Assembly (NCBI GenBank): GCA_964613385.1
Contig: CAZTGZ010000002.1
Location: 91,628 to 155,627, forward strand
Length of the DNA: 64,000 nt
Direction: 5' to 3'
Source: CAZTGZ01 sp964613385
Lineage (GTDB): Bacteria; Bacteroidota; Bacteroidia; NS11-12g; UBA9320
In this document: in pieces, positions 1 to 9,200 of the stretch
Layout: each line of letters opens with the position of its first letter
Numbering within the stretch: position 1 is the first letter of the stretch
Translations under genes and position numbers: made by a program
Notes under the pieces: model-generated
Seen by the model: only the letters and a program-made list of their open reading frames with translations
Told to the model about the DNA's origin: nothing
The model's database searches: none

Positions 1-1218
1 GAAATCGCTGCCGCGAAAGGACGCATAGAAACCATTTATCAGAAATTACAGAAAGGTGAAGACTTCAATACCCTTGTTCAGCAATTCAGTGAAGACTTTG
101 GTACGCGTTCCAGAAATGGTGAACTAAATTGGTTCAATAGTACTTCATCCGGTATACCTTTAGAAATTAGAGAAGCGGCATTTGCTTTGAAAACTCCCGG
201 CGATTACACCCAACCCATAAAAAGTGAATTCGGTTGGCATATTATTCGGCTCATTGAAAAGAAAGGACTGGCTCCCTATGATGAACTGAAAGAATCCATT
301 AAATTCAAAGTTCAGAAAGACCAAAGGAGCGAAAAAAATAAGGAAGTGGTATTGGTGAGATTGAAAAAAGACAATGCGTTCACCGAAATACCCGGTGCGG
401 TTGAAAGTTTCATCCAACTTGCCGACAGTGGTGTATTAAAATCTGGCTGGAAACCCGAAGATAAGCTTACTAAAAAGAACAATCAGGTACTCTTTTCCAT
501 AAAAGGAGTGGCCTATACCTATGCGGATTTCATTCGCTTTATTCAGGATCAGAATGCTGCCAAACCCGGCAGTTTAAAGGATCAGGTGATACGCGGTTAT
601 TACAATGGGTTCGTGAGCAAAATGAATTTTGACTGGGAAGAGAAAAACCTGGAAATTAAATACGACGAATTCAAATTCCTGATGCAGGAATATCGCGACG
701 GGATTCTACTTTTTGAACTGACCGACAAAATGGTATGGTCAAAAAGTGTTGAAGATACCGTTGGGTTGAAGGCCTTTTTTGAATCGAATCGGACCAAGTA
801 TATGTGGGGCGAACGCGCTGAATTAGCCACCTATACCTGTAAAGATGCCAAAACTGCTTCTAAAGTTAAAAAAGCAATCGCCAAGGGTAGTACTGCCGAT
901 CAGATTTTGGTGAAATTCAATACCAAAGATCCGGAAATGGTGAAAGTTTCACAAAAACTGATTGAAAAGGGCGAAAAAGGGTATACCCATCTTACTTGGA
1001 ATACGGGCATTCAGGATTTACCCAGCCTCGACCAAAGTGTAATTTTTGCACATATCGCAAAAATCAGACAACCCGAGCCAAAAGAATTGTATGAAACCCT
1101 TGGGCTGGCCACCACAGATTATCAAACGCACCTCGAAAATATATGGATCGCCACTTTGCAGGAAAAATACCCGGTAGTGGTAAACCCAAACGCCCTTGAA
1201 CAACTTTTTAAGAAATAG
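1..1218 (+). CDS. Parvulin-type peptidyl-prolyl isomerase (5' truncated)
   Basis: The frame is open from the first base, so the start lies outside the window; the first internal TTG at 187 is not the real start. The visible N-terminal part carries the second half of a PpiC/parvulin rotamase domain: an FGTRSRNGEL-type segment, then AFAL, a PxxSEFGWHII motif and RLIEKKG, the usual C-terminal strand of the fold. The remaining 300 residues have no domain I recognise; they are lysine-rich and resemble the long C-terminal parts of Bacteroidota periplasmic isomerases. The family catalyses cis-trans isomerisation at proline and helps outer-membrane proteins fold. The 3' end overlaps the next gene by 23 bp, so it heads or continues an operon with two more envelope folding factors. 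Confident on family, not on substrate. Confidence 0.85.
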   Translation, partial: EIAAAKGRIETIYQKLQKGEDFNTLVQQFSEDFGTRSRNGELNWFNSTSSGIPLEIREAAFALKTPGDYTQPIKSEFGWHIIRLIEKKGLAPYDELKESIKFKVQKDQRSEKNKEVVLVRLKKDNAFTEIPGAVESFIQLADSGVLKSGWKPEDKLTKKNNQVLFSIKGVAYTYADFIRFIQDQNAAKPGSLKDQVIRGYYNGFVSKMNFDWEEKNLEIKYDEFKFLMQEYRDGILLFELTDKMVWSKSVEDTVGLKAFFESNRTKYMWGERAELATYTCKDAKTASKVKKAIAKGSTADQILVKFNTKDPEMVKVSQKLIEKGEKGYTHLTWNTGIQDLPSLDQSVIFAHIAKIRQPEPKELYETLGLATTDYQTHLENIWIATLQEKYPVVVNPNALEQLFKK

Positions 1219-2056
1219 TATTTCCGCTCTGTTTGTCCTGCTTTTCCTGGCTCAATGCAAGAAGAAAAGCGGTGATGAACCCTATGGCAAATTATTGGCA
1301 AGGGTGTATGGGGAAGAACTATATGCTTCAGAAGTTCAGTCGATATTCGGGAAATTCAGTAGTTCTGCCGACAGCATTGCAGCTGTTAAGGATTACATAA
1401 AAGCCTGGGCACGGCAACAAGTTCTGTTGCACGAAGCCAAAGAAACCCTGAGCGACGAAGAGAAAGACAAAAGCCTTCAACTGGATCAATATCTGAACGA
1501 TTTGCTCATCTATGAAGTAGAACAAAAACTCATTGCACGCCGGTTAGACACCCTGGTGAGCGATGAGGAAATCAATAAATATTACGACGCCAATAAGGAC
1601 AATTTTGAACTCAAAGAGAATATTGTTCGACTCATATTCTTCAAATTACCCATAAATGTCAGTGCTGAAGACAAACTCTGGAATCAGTTTAAAAGAGGTA
1701 AAAAAGAAGATTACGAAGACTTAACGATGCGCACCGTAGAAATGGGTGGTAACTTTTTCAGGGATGAAGACGTTTGGTTATCATTTAACGATATCACCAA
1801 AGAAGTGCCCATTCAAACTTACAATCAGGAAAATTTCCTGAACAATACCACAGTATTCAAAGTTCAGGATATGCGATATGTGTATTTTGTGAAAATACTG
1901 GATTTTAAAATACGAAACAGCCTATCTCCGCTCGAATTCGAAAGAGACAAAATCAGAAACATCATTCTCAACAAAAGAAAAGTTTCGATGTTGCGTTCTT
2001 TTGAAGAAAAACTGTGGCGCAAGGCTGAAGAGAACGACAAATTGACCCTATTTTGA
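1196..2056 (+). CDS. Lipoprotein related to SurA/PpiC chaperones
   Basis: This 286-aa product begins with a lipoprotein signal: MNNFLRN, a hydrophobic stretch (SALFVLLFL) and a lipobox LAQC with Cys at about residue 21, followed by KKK. It is therefore expected to be lipidated and sorted to a membrane facing the periplasm. The TTG start at 1196 is preferred because the lipobox needs it. The rest is charged and mostly helical (for example a DEEINKYYDANKDNF segment near residue 120, typical of SurA N-terminal/linker regions), but a full parvulin signature is not visible. It is translationally coupled on both sides: 23 bp overlap upstream and a 4-bp overlap downstream. I infer a chaperone working with the flanking isomerases; the enzyme activity is uncertain. 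Confidence 0.75.
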   Translation: MNNFLRNSISALFVLLFLAQCKKKSGDEPYGKLLARVYGEELYASEVQSIFGKFSSSADSIAAVKDYIKAWARQQVLLHEAKETLSDEEKDKSLQLDQYLNDLLIYEVEQKLIARRLDTLVSDEEINKYYDANKDNFELKENIVRLIFFKLPINVSAEDKLWNQFKRGKKEDYEDLTMRTVEMGGNFFRDEDVWLSFNDITKEVPIQTYNQENFLNNTTVFKVQDMRYVYFVKILDFKIRNSLSPLEFERDKIRNIILNKRKVSMLRSFEEKLWRKAEENDKLTLF

Positions 2057-3399
2057 AAGCAATCATTACTTTTTTCGCTTTATTGATTTTCCATTCAGGC
2101 TTTGCACAAACCCTGGGAATTATAGATGAAGTTATTGCCGTAGTTGGGGAGAATTACGTGCTGAGATCAGATATAGAAACGGAATACTTTCAAATGAAAA
2201 GCCAGTATGAAGAACTTCCTGAAAATTTCAGATGTGAGCTGGTGCAACAAATGCTGCTTCAACAATTGATGCTGCATAAAGCAGACGTGGATAGCACTTA
2301 TGTCGGTGAGGATATCATTGAATCTGAACTCGAACGAAGGCTCAGGTTTTATTCATCTCAGGTTGGTGGAGATAAGAGACTGGAGAAATATTTAGGCAAA
2401 AGCCTGGCCGAATACAAAGAGGAAATCCGTCCGAATCTTGAAAAACAATTAAGGATACAGCAAGTACAGCAAAGTCTGGTAAAGGACATCAAAGTCTCCC
2501 CGACTGAGGTGCGCAAATTCTTTGAAGAAATTCCGGTTGATAGTTTACCGGTATTTGATTCTGAAGTTGAGGTTGGACAAATCATTATCACGCCCAAAGC
2601 CAGCTCTTTTGCGAAAGAATATGCGTATGCTACCATTGAGAAACTCAGGAATGAAATCATTAGTGGTAAAAGGGATTTTGCAACCACGGCCGGCAGCTAT
2701 AGCGACGATCCAGGCTCTAAGCTCAAGGGAGGTGAACTGGGTTATTTTGAAAGGGGGAATATGGTTCCCGCATTTGAAGCCATGGCCTTCAAGTTAAAGA
2801 AAGACTCAATTTCCCCCATTGTTGAAACAGAATTCGGATATCATATCCTTCAATTAATTGACCGCAAAGGTGAAAAAGTGAATGTCAGGCATATTCTCAT
2901 AAAGCCAAAAGTGGTGGGTGACGACATTGCAGCAGCGCGGGCTATGCTCAATCAAATAGCCAATCAGATTAGACAGGATTCAATCAGCTTTTGCGATGCC
3001 GCCGCAAAATATTCAGAGGATGAATATACCAAAAGCAACTGCGGAATGTTTGCCAATAACACCTTGGGCACCAATCGCATGGAAATAACCGAATTGGAAC
3101 CTGATGTGGCATTGATTGTACAGAAACTCAACACCGACGAAATTTCTGTTGCTCATGAAGTGCCAAACCCGGATGGATCCAGCTCATTCAGAATCATTTA
3201 TCTGAAATCGGAAATCGAACCACATACCGCCGATTTAAAGTTGGATTACCAGAAAATTCAGGCTTTTGCGCTCGAAAAAAAGAAGAGCAATGAACTGAAA
3301 CTATGGGCCGACAAGTACCGCAAAAGTGCTTATGTGTGGATTGATGAAAGTCTGATGGAGTGTGAAGGAGCTGTGCTCTGGAGAAACGAAGGAAAATAA
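2053..3399 (+). CDS. SurA-like periplasmic peptidyl-prolyl isomerase
   Basis: The 448-aa protein has a cleavable signal peptide (MKAIITFFALLIFHSGFAQ) and then the SurA N-terminal chaperone segment starting IDEVIAVVGENYVL, with QQMLLQQLMLHKA as the long helix. Two parvulin domains follow: the first around residues 170-280 (YSDDPGSKLKGGELGYF, FGYHILQLIDRKG), the second around 280-385 (VRHILIKP, YSEDEYTKSNCGMF). This order matches the SurA family, which escorts unfolded outer-membrane proteins through the periplasm. The TTG start at 2053 overlaps the upstream stop by 4 bp, implying coupled translation. The second domain is more divergent at the FGYH position, so the first is the likelier active one. 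Eight bases separate it from the moxR-type gene. Confidence 0.9.
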   Translation: MKAIITFFALLIFHSGFAQTLGIIDEVIAVVGENYVLRSDIETEYFQMKSQYEELPENFRCELVQQMLLQQLMLHKADVDSTYVGEDIIESELERRLRFYSSQVGGDKRLEKYLGKSLAEYKEEIRPNLEKQLRIQQVQQSLVKDIKVSPTEVRKFFEEIPVDSLPVFDSEVEVGQIIITPKASSFAKEYAYATIEKLRNEIISGKRDFATTAGSYSDDPGSKLKGGELGYFERGNMVPAFEAMAFKLKKDSISPIVETEFGYHILQLIDRKGEKVNVRHILIKPKVVGDDIAAARAMLNQIANQIRQDSISFCDAAAKYSEDEYTKSNCGMFANNTLGTNRMEITELEPDVALIVQKLNTDEISVAHEVPNPDGSSSFRIIYLKSEIEPHTADLKLDYQKIQAFALEKKKSNELKLWADKYRKSAYVWIDESLMECEGAVLWRNEGK

Positions 3400-3407
3400 A
3401 TTAAAAC

Positions 3408-4370
3408 ATGGTATTCAACAATGAAATAGAAGCTGCAGAAGCCCTGCAGGAAACCAGTCTCAAGTTAAAAAAGGAGATTGCCAAAGTAATCGTAGGACAA
3501 GATGCGGTCATCGAATCGGTGCTCACCTCCATTTTTTGCAATGGTCACAGCCTTTTGGTTGGGGTGCCGGGATTGGCAAAGACCTTGTTAATCAAAACCA
3601 TTTCGGAAGTATTGGATTTGAGCTTCAATCGTATACAATTCACGCCCGATTTGATGCCTTCAGATATTACCGGTTCAGAAATTCTCGATGAAAATCGCAA
3701 TTTCCGGTTCATCAGAGGACCTCTGTTTGCCAATATCATTCTGGCCGATGAGATCAACCGTACTCCGCCAAAAACACAGGCTGCATTGCTCGAAGCCATG
3801 CAGGAGAAAAATGTAACCGTGGGTGGACAGATACACCATCTCCCGGAACCATTTTTCGTGTTGGCTACGCAAAACCCCATTGAGCAGGAAGGTACCTATC
3901 CTTTGCCCGAAGCTCAGCTCGACCGCTTTATGTTCAACATTATCCTGGATTATCCCAGCAAAGAAGAAGAAATTGCCGTTGTAAAGGCCACCACGGGCGC
4001 TTCCGGATTGAAACCCGGTAAAATTATTGGCGCCAAAGAAATATTGGCCTTCCAGGAACTCGTGAGGCAGGTACCGGTAGCGGATAATGTGCTGGACTAT
4101 GCAGTTACCTTAGTTTCAAAAACGAGACCCGGCAGAGAATTAGCCACGCAGGAAGTGAATACCTACCTGAATTATGGGGCAGGTCCTCGTGCCAGTCAGT
4201 ATTTAGTCCTGGGTGCAAAATGTCATGCGTTGCTTCGGGGCAAATTTTCACCTGATATTGAAGATGTTAAAGCCGTTGCCATTCCGGTTCTCAGACATCG
4301 TATCGTGAAAAACTACAAGGCTGAGGCCGAAGGGAAAAGCACCGAACAAATCATTCGTTCATTATTCTAA
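3408..4370 (+). CDS. MoxR family AAA+ ATPase
   Basis: A 320-aa ATPase of the MoxR branch of AAA+ proteins. Visible landmarks are the Walker A motif GVPGLAKT (residues 52-59), Walker B ILADEINR (about 117-124), sensor 1 in LATQNPIEQEGTYPLPEAQL with the family-typical PLPEAQLDRF, and a C-terminal lid with GASPRA-like GAGPRAS. Length is normal for the family. MoxR ATPases act as chaperones that insert or remodel metal- or complex-bound partners, usually encoded with a VWA-domain protein; no such partner lies downstream here, and the gene instead follows three envelope folding factors in the same direction. Function beyond ATP-driven remodelling is therefore open. Start ATG at 3408, 8 bp after the preceding stop. 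Confidence 0.92.
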   Translation: MVFNNEIEAAEALQETSLKLKKEIAKVIVGQDAVIESVLTSIFCNGHSLLVGVPGLAKTLLIKTISEVLDLSFNRIQFTPDLMPSDITGSEILDENRNFRFIRGPLFANIILADEINRTPPKTQAALLEAMQEKNVTVGGQIHHLPEPFFVLATQNPIEQEGTYPLPEAQLDRFMFNIILDYPSKEEEIAVVKATTGASGLKPGKIIGAKEILAFQELVRQVPVADNVLDYAVTLVSKTRPGRELATQEVNTYLNYGAGPRASQYLVLGAKCHALLRGKFSPDIEDVKAVAIPVLRHRIVKNYKAEAEGKSTEQIIRSLF

Positions 4371-4376
4371 TTGCCC

Positions 4377-4745
4377 ATGAAAGGTTGGTATACCCTCCTT
4401 TTACTCGTACTTTCAAATGTTTTTATGACCCTGGCCTGGTATGGGCATCTGCGATTTGCCCATTGGAAACCACTGGAAAAGGTCGGGTTGTTTGGCATTG
4501 TACTTCTCAGTTGGGGGCTGGCATTTTTCGAATATTGTTTTCAAGTGCCCGCCAATCGCATTGGATTCCAGGGTAATGGAGGGCCATTCAGCCTATTTCA
4601 GCTCAAGATTATTCAAGAAGTCATCACCCTCGCGGTTTTTGTGATTTTTGCAACACTTTTATTTAAGAACGAAAGTCTGAAAATGAACCACTTATGGGCG
4701 TTTTTATGCCTGATAGGAGCCGTTTACTTCGCTTTTAAGAAATGA
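4377..4745 (+). CDS. DMT/DUF486 family small membrane protein
   Basis: About 122 residues with four predicted membrane helices (YTLLLLVLSNVFMTLAW; VGLFGIVLLSWGLAFFEY; an ITLAVFVIFATLLF helix; WAFLCLIGAVYFAF). The SNVFMTLAWYGHL start and the FEYCFQVPANRIG segment are characteristic of the DUF486 group of the drug/metabolite transporter superfamily. Substrate is unknown for this group. I prefer ATG 4377 over the in-frame TTG at 4371, which directly abuts the upstream stop. It is last in the operon and convergent with icd; only about 47 bp lie between their stops and I see no clear hairpin there. Confidence 0.85.
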   Translation: MKGWYTLLLLVLSNVFMTLAWYGHLRFAHWKPLEKVGLFGIVLLSWGLAFFEYCFQVPANRIGFQGNGGPFSLFQLKIIQEVITLAVFVIFATLLFKNESLKMNHLWAFLCLIGAVYFAFKK

Positions 4746-4792
4746 AAAAAAGATGAGTGAGGTAATTCCAAATACCGAACCCGGGCTATTCC

Positions 4793-6058
4793 TTACATAT
4801 TGGAAATAATGGCACTGCCAAATTCTGAACATTTCAGCAAGGTGGCGCCTTCCATCAATCGTTCAAAGTCGTAAGTGACGGTTTTGTTCGAAATGGTCTT
4901 TTCCAATGCGTCATAAATCAGCTGCATCGCCTCGGTCCATCCCATATATTCGAGCATCATGGCGCCTGAAAGAATAACCGATCCGGGATTAACCTTGTCT
5001 AAATCGGCATATTTCGGAGCCGTTCCGTGGGTAGCTTCAAATATGGCATGTCCGCTAACGTAATTGATGTTGGCTCCGGGAGCAATTCCAATGCCGCCCA
5101 CGATTGCTGCCAGCGCATCACTCACATAATCGCCGTTCAAGTTCAGAGTGGCAATTACCGAGTACTCTTTAGGACGCAACAGTATCTGCTGTAAAAACGC
5201 ATCGGCAATGGAATCTTTCACGATAAGTTTTCCTGCAGAAATAGCAGCGTTCTGTGCCTGATTGGCTGCATCTTCTCCTTGTGCTTCTTTAATTTTATCG
5301 TACTGCTGCCAGGTAAACACTTTGTCACCGAATTCACGTTCCGCCAGCGCATATCCCCAACTTTTGAAAGCACCTTCGGTGAACTTCATGATATTCCCTT
5401 TGTGCACCAAAGTAAGGGAGGGCTTTTTATTCTCCAGGGCGTATTGAATGGCGGCCCGCACCAGACGCTCCGTTCCTTCCTGAGAAACCGGTTTGATTCC
5501 TATAGACGAGGTTTCGGGGAAACGAATTTTGTTCACACCCATTTCTTCTTTGAGAAATTTTTTCACCTTATCGGCTTCGGGTGTTCCGGCCATGTATTCG
5601 ATACCGGCGTAAATATCTTCGGTATTTTCACGAAAAATCACCATATCGCAATATTCAGGATGCACAACCGGAGAGGGCACTCCGCTAAACCAGCGCACCG
5701 GGCGCACACAGGCATATAAATCCAGAATTTGTCTGAGGGCTACATTCAGAGAACGGATACCGCCACCAACCGGAGTGGTTAATGGGCCTTTGATGCCGAC
5801 AAGATACTCTTTAAATGCATCCAGGGTTTCATCGGGCAGCCAGTTTCCGGTTTCATGAAATGCCTTTTCACCGGCCAAAACCTCTTTCCAATGAATTTTG
5901 CGCGTTCCGCCATAAGCTTTTTCCACCGCTGCATCCATTACACGCACGGAGGCATGCCATATATCGGGTCCGGTACCATCACCGATAATAAATGGGATAA
6001 TGGGTTGATCGGGAACCTGTAGCTTTCCGTTTTGTATGCTTATTTTTTGTGCGCTCAT
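4793..6058 (-). CDS. icd: Isocitrate dehydrogenase (NADP-type)
   Basis: A 421-aa enzyme converting isocitrate to 2-oxoglutarate and CO2 in the cytoplasmic TCA cycle. The sequence shows IPFIIGDGTGPDIW at the N-terminus, the substrate loop GGGIRSLNVALRQ with the serine that in the E. coli enzyme is phosphorylated, LYACVRPVRWFSG, FRENTEDIYAGIE, the LVHKGNIMKFTEGAF block, the metal-binding NLNGDYVSDALAA segment, and the C-terminal EATHGTAPKYA block. Length fits the bacterial homodimeric type I enzyme, and the HGTAPKYA pattern suggests NADP preference. It is monocistronic, with its own promoter just upstream. The gene is separated from sucA and sucD, found elsewhere in the window. Confidence 0.97.
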   Translation of the reverse strand: MSAQKISIQNGKLQVPDQPIIPFIIGDGTGPDIWHASVRVMDAAVEKAYGGTRKIHWKEVLAGEKAFHETGNWLPDETLDAFKEYLVGIKGPLTTPVGGGIRSLNVALRQILDLYACVRPVRWFSGVPSPVVHPEYCDMVIFRENTEDIYAGIEYMAGTPEADKVKKFLKEEMGVNKIRFPETSSIGIKPVSQEGTERLVRAAIQYALENKKPSLTLVHKGNIMKFTEGAFKSWGYALAEREFGDKVFTWQQYDKIKEAQGEDAANQAQNAAISAGKLIVKDSIADAFLQQILLRPKEYSVIATLNLNGDYVSDALAAIVGGIGIAPGANINYVSGHAIFEATHGTAPKYADLDKVNPGSVILSGAMMLEYMGWTEAMQLIYDALEKTISNKTVTYDFERLMEGATLLKCSEFGSAIISNM

Positions 6059-6078
6059 GATGTATAAATTTTAAGGTG

Positions 6079-6109
6079 CAAATCTATTGGGATAGGGGGG
6101 GAAAACAAA
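6079..6109 (-). promoter_or_regulatory. Bacteroidota-type promoter of icd
   Basis: On the minus strand, the -7 box TAGATTTG (6079-6086) matches TAnnTTTG exactly, and a -33 TTTG (6106-6109) lies 19 nt upstream, which is the normal spacing for the Bacteroidota primary sigma factor. The expected start site is around 6070-6075, giving a short leader before the ATG at 6058. Confidence 0.65.
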
Positions 6110-6136
6110 GGGTGGGGAAAATTAGTTTGGGGGAGT

Positions 6137-6171
6137 AAAAAAGACGATCCCGCATATAGCGGGACCCTCTT
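6137..6171 (-). terminator. Rho-independent terminator of the tracrRNA
   Basis: On the minus strand the arms TCCCGC and GCGGGA (6 bp) enclose the loop TATAT; the outer AAGA and TCTT can extend the stem around a 3x3 internal loop, and a run of Ts follows. It lies directly after the tracrRNA core and upstream of the icd promoter, so it insulates icd. Confidence 0.75.
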
Positions 6172-6225
6172 AAATGTTTTCACTACGGAATAATCCTTAT
6201 TGTGATTTGCTTCATTGCAAAAATA
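6137..6225 (-). ncRNA. tracrRNA of the type II-C CRISPR system
   Basis: The minus strand carries AAGCAAATCACAAT (6199-6212), which can pair over 14 consecutive positions with GTTGTGATTTGCTT, the first bases of the CRISPR repeat as read on the minus strand (one G-U at the end). Beyond a bulge, TTTTT (6219-6223) can pair with the AAAA of the repeat as an upper stem. Downstream in the RNA come AAGGATTATTCC, which forms a small nexus-like hairpin (GGA/TCC), a linker ending in AAAACATTTAAG, and the terminator hairpin. This is the standard order of a Cas9 tracrRNA: anti-repeat, nexus, terminal hairpin. A perfect -7 box TATTTTTG (6218-6225) sits just before the lower stem, which would give an RNA of about 75 nt starting near 6212; no clear -33 element is visible. 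A longer RNA starting upstream is possible. Confidence 0.85.
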
Positions 6226-6260
6226 ATAATTATTATTTTAGCAGAAAAGAGCTATACATT

Positions 6261-9200
6261 ATGACTTTAAGATTAGGGTTAGATATCGGAGTTAATTCCG
6301 TTGGGTTTGCGTTGGTAAGAGAAGAAAACAACGAAAGTAAAATTGAAAAGTTAGGGGTAAGAATTGTTACAGAGGATCCAAATTTTCACGGCAAATTTTA
6401 TCAGGGAAATACGGCCAGTAAAAATGCAGAAAGAAGATTAAATCGTGGCGCTCGACGAAACTTGGATCGTTATCAATTGAGGCGAGATAAACTGATAGAA
6501 ATTCTCGAAGACACAGGAATGATGCCGGATGAAGACCTGCTCTTAAAGATAAGCAGTTTGGAATTATACGAATTGAGATATAGAGCAATTCAAGAAAAAC
6601 TCAGTTTACCCGAATTAGGCAGAATATTTTATCACCTCAATCAGAAACGCGGTTTCCAAAGCAGTAGAAAAGGAAATAATGAAGAAAATGAAACCGAATA
6701 CAAAAAAAAGCTCAAAGAAAATTCAGAAGGCTTGGGTAGCCAAACCATTGGTGAATATTTTTATCATAAACTAATGGATAATCCATGGTACAGAATCAAA
6801 GAAAATTTGTTTTTCCGTTCTGATTATAAGGCGGAATTTGACCGAATTTGGGACAAACAATCAAATTATTATCCGAATTTAATGACCGGAGGTCCAAAAA
6901 ATACCAACAATAAGGGAACTCTTTACAGTCTGATTCGAAATAAAACCATCTATTTTCAAAGGCCTTTGAAATCAGCTAAGAATTTGGTAGGAAAATGCAC
7001 TTTTGAACCTTTAAAAAGAGTTATTCCAAAAAGTCATCCTTTATATCAGGAGTTTAGAATTTGGCAACAATTGAACAATCTTGAAATTACGCATGAAAAT
7101 GTAAAATTAATACCAAATGAAGAACAAAAAACATTGTTATGGACAAAGTTGCACGAACCATCTCAATTAGACAAATTGGGAAACCTTACAGCCGCAAGTA
7201 TTAAAAAAGTATTGGGCATCAACAAAAACGCAACAGTCAATTATGAAAAAATTGAAGGCAACAAAACTCTCAGAGCAATCAGCAAGGCGCTGGAGGCTGT
7301 TGACTTGGATTACAATTTTGAAATGCCCGATTTAAAGAATTTAAGGGAATTTGAAAACACAAACTTTGTTAAACTATGGCATTTGACATACAGTATTGAG
7401 AATGAAAATCATCTTATAAACTGTCTAAAAAAGCAATTCAATATTGAAGCAGAGAAAGCTCTATACATAGCTGAAAATGTGGGATATACTTCCGATTTTG
7501 GTAGTCTTTCAGCAAAGGCTATTAAGAAAATTCTTCCCGGTCTTTGGGACGGAATGAAATACGACCAAGCTGTTCAGAATGCAGGATATAAACACCACAG
7601 CAAATTTGAAGATAATCAAGCTGTGTTAGAATTTTTACCGAGTATCAAACCCAATACATTAAAAAATCCTGTGGTAGAACAAATCTTAAATCAGGTAGTA
7701 AATTTGGTAAATAATATTATTCAAGACTATGGCAAACCCGATGAAGTAAGAGTTGAATTGGCCCGGACTCTTAAATCAAACGCCAGAGAACGAAATTCAA
7801 TATCAAAAAAACAGAGAGATTTAGAAAAAAAGAATAAAGAAATAATGGAGGAATTGAAAAACTATCCTCAATTCAAAAGAGTCAGTGGTAGAGATTTAAA
7901 AAGATATCGGTTGTGGGAAGAGACCGATAAACTTTGTTTGTATTGCGGACAACCAATTTCATTTGAACAGGTATACAACGGAATGGCAGAAATTGAACAT
8001 ATCATACCTAAGTCGCGCATTTTTAGTGATGCCATGAGCAATTTAGTATTAGCCCATGTCAAGGAAAATCGGGAGAAAGGACAAATGACTGCATATGAGT
8101 ATCTGGAAGGAAAGGGACACAATTTGCTTAAGAATTATGAAGAATTAGTATCCAAACTTTATAACGAAAAAAAGATTACCAAATCAAAATTTTCTAATTT
8201 AATGATGAAAGGTGGGGATATTCCAAGCGATTTCCTCGAAAGACAATTGAATGACACACGATACATTTCACGAGAAGCTCTTAATATTCTCAAACAGGTA
8301 TTTCCAAAAGTTTATTCCACTTCGGGTTCAATTACAGATTTATTAAAACAGAACTGGCAATTAAATCATGTATTGGAGGAAATTAATTTGCCTGTATACA
8401 GAAAAGAAGGTCTAACCTATAAAACAGAAATTAAAGATAATTCCGGGAATATAAAAGTAGTTGAACGAATTAAAGATTTTGACAAAAGATCCGATCACAG
8501 GCACCATGCGGTTGATGCTTTGGTTATTGCATGCACCAAGCAGTCATATATTCAAAAGCTCAATAATCTGAACAAAGAATTTCAAACTTACAATAGCTTA
8601 AAACAGAGCCCATATGAGTTTGAAATGCCATCAAAACATTTTCGTACAGATGTCATAGAACATTTATCATCATTATTGATTAGTTACAAGAAACCGGGTA
8701 CAAAAGTCCTATCAAGAAAAATAAATATTTATAAATCTGCCTCAGGCCCAAAGAAACAAATAACCTGGGCACCCAGAGGATCCTTACATGAAGATACGGT
8801 TCTAGGAAAAATTAAAAGGTATTCAAAGCCGAAAGATTGGAAAGATATCATTTTGAACCCTCAGAATATTGTGAACGAACAAGTAAGATTGGCCGTTAAT
8901 GAATTATTAGCTCAACACAAAGACCCTAAAGGCGCTCTGGCGTATTTAAAAAAGAACAATTTAGAAATCAATGGGATTGAAGTAAAACATCCGTTGCTTT
9001 GGGAATATAAATTCACCAAAAGAGTAAGAATTTCGGACAACATTACTCAACCCCAAATTGATAAAATCATAGACGGAAGAGTCAAAGACTTAATTTTAGA
9101 AAGGATAGAAAATTACGGGAGCATAAAGTCTGCTTTTAAAAATTATATCGATAACCCTATATTAATTGATATAGGGAAAAAGGTCCCTTTAAAAGCAATA

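Noticed and set aside
6174..6260. 29-residue N-terminal extension of Cas9
   Set aside because: Lies inside the tracrRNA and its terminator; Cas9 proteins begin shortly before the RuvC-I motif, which fits ATG 6261.
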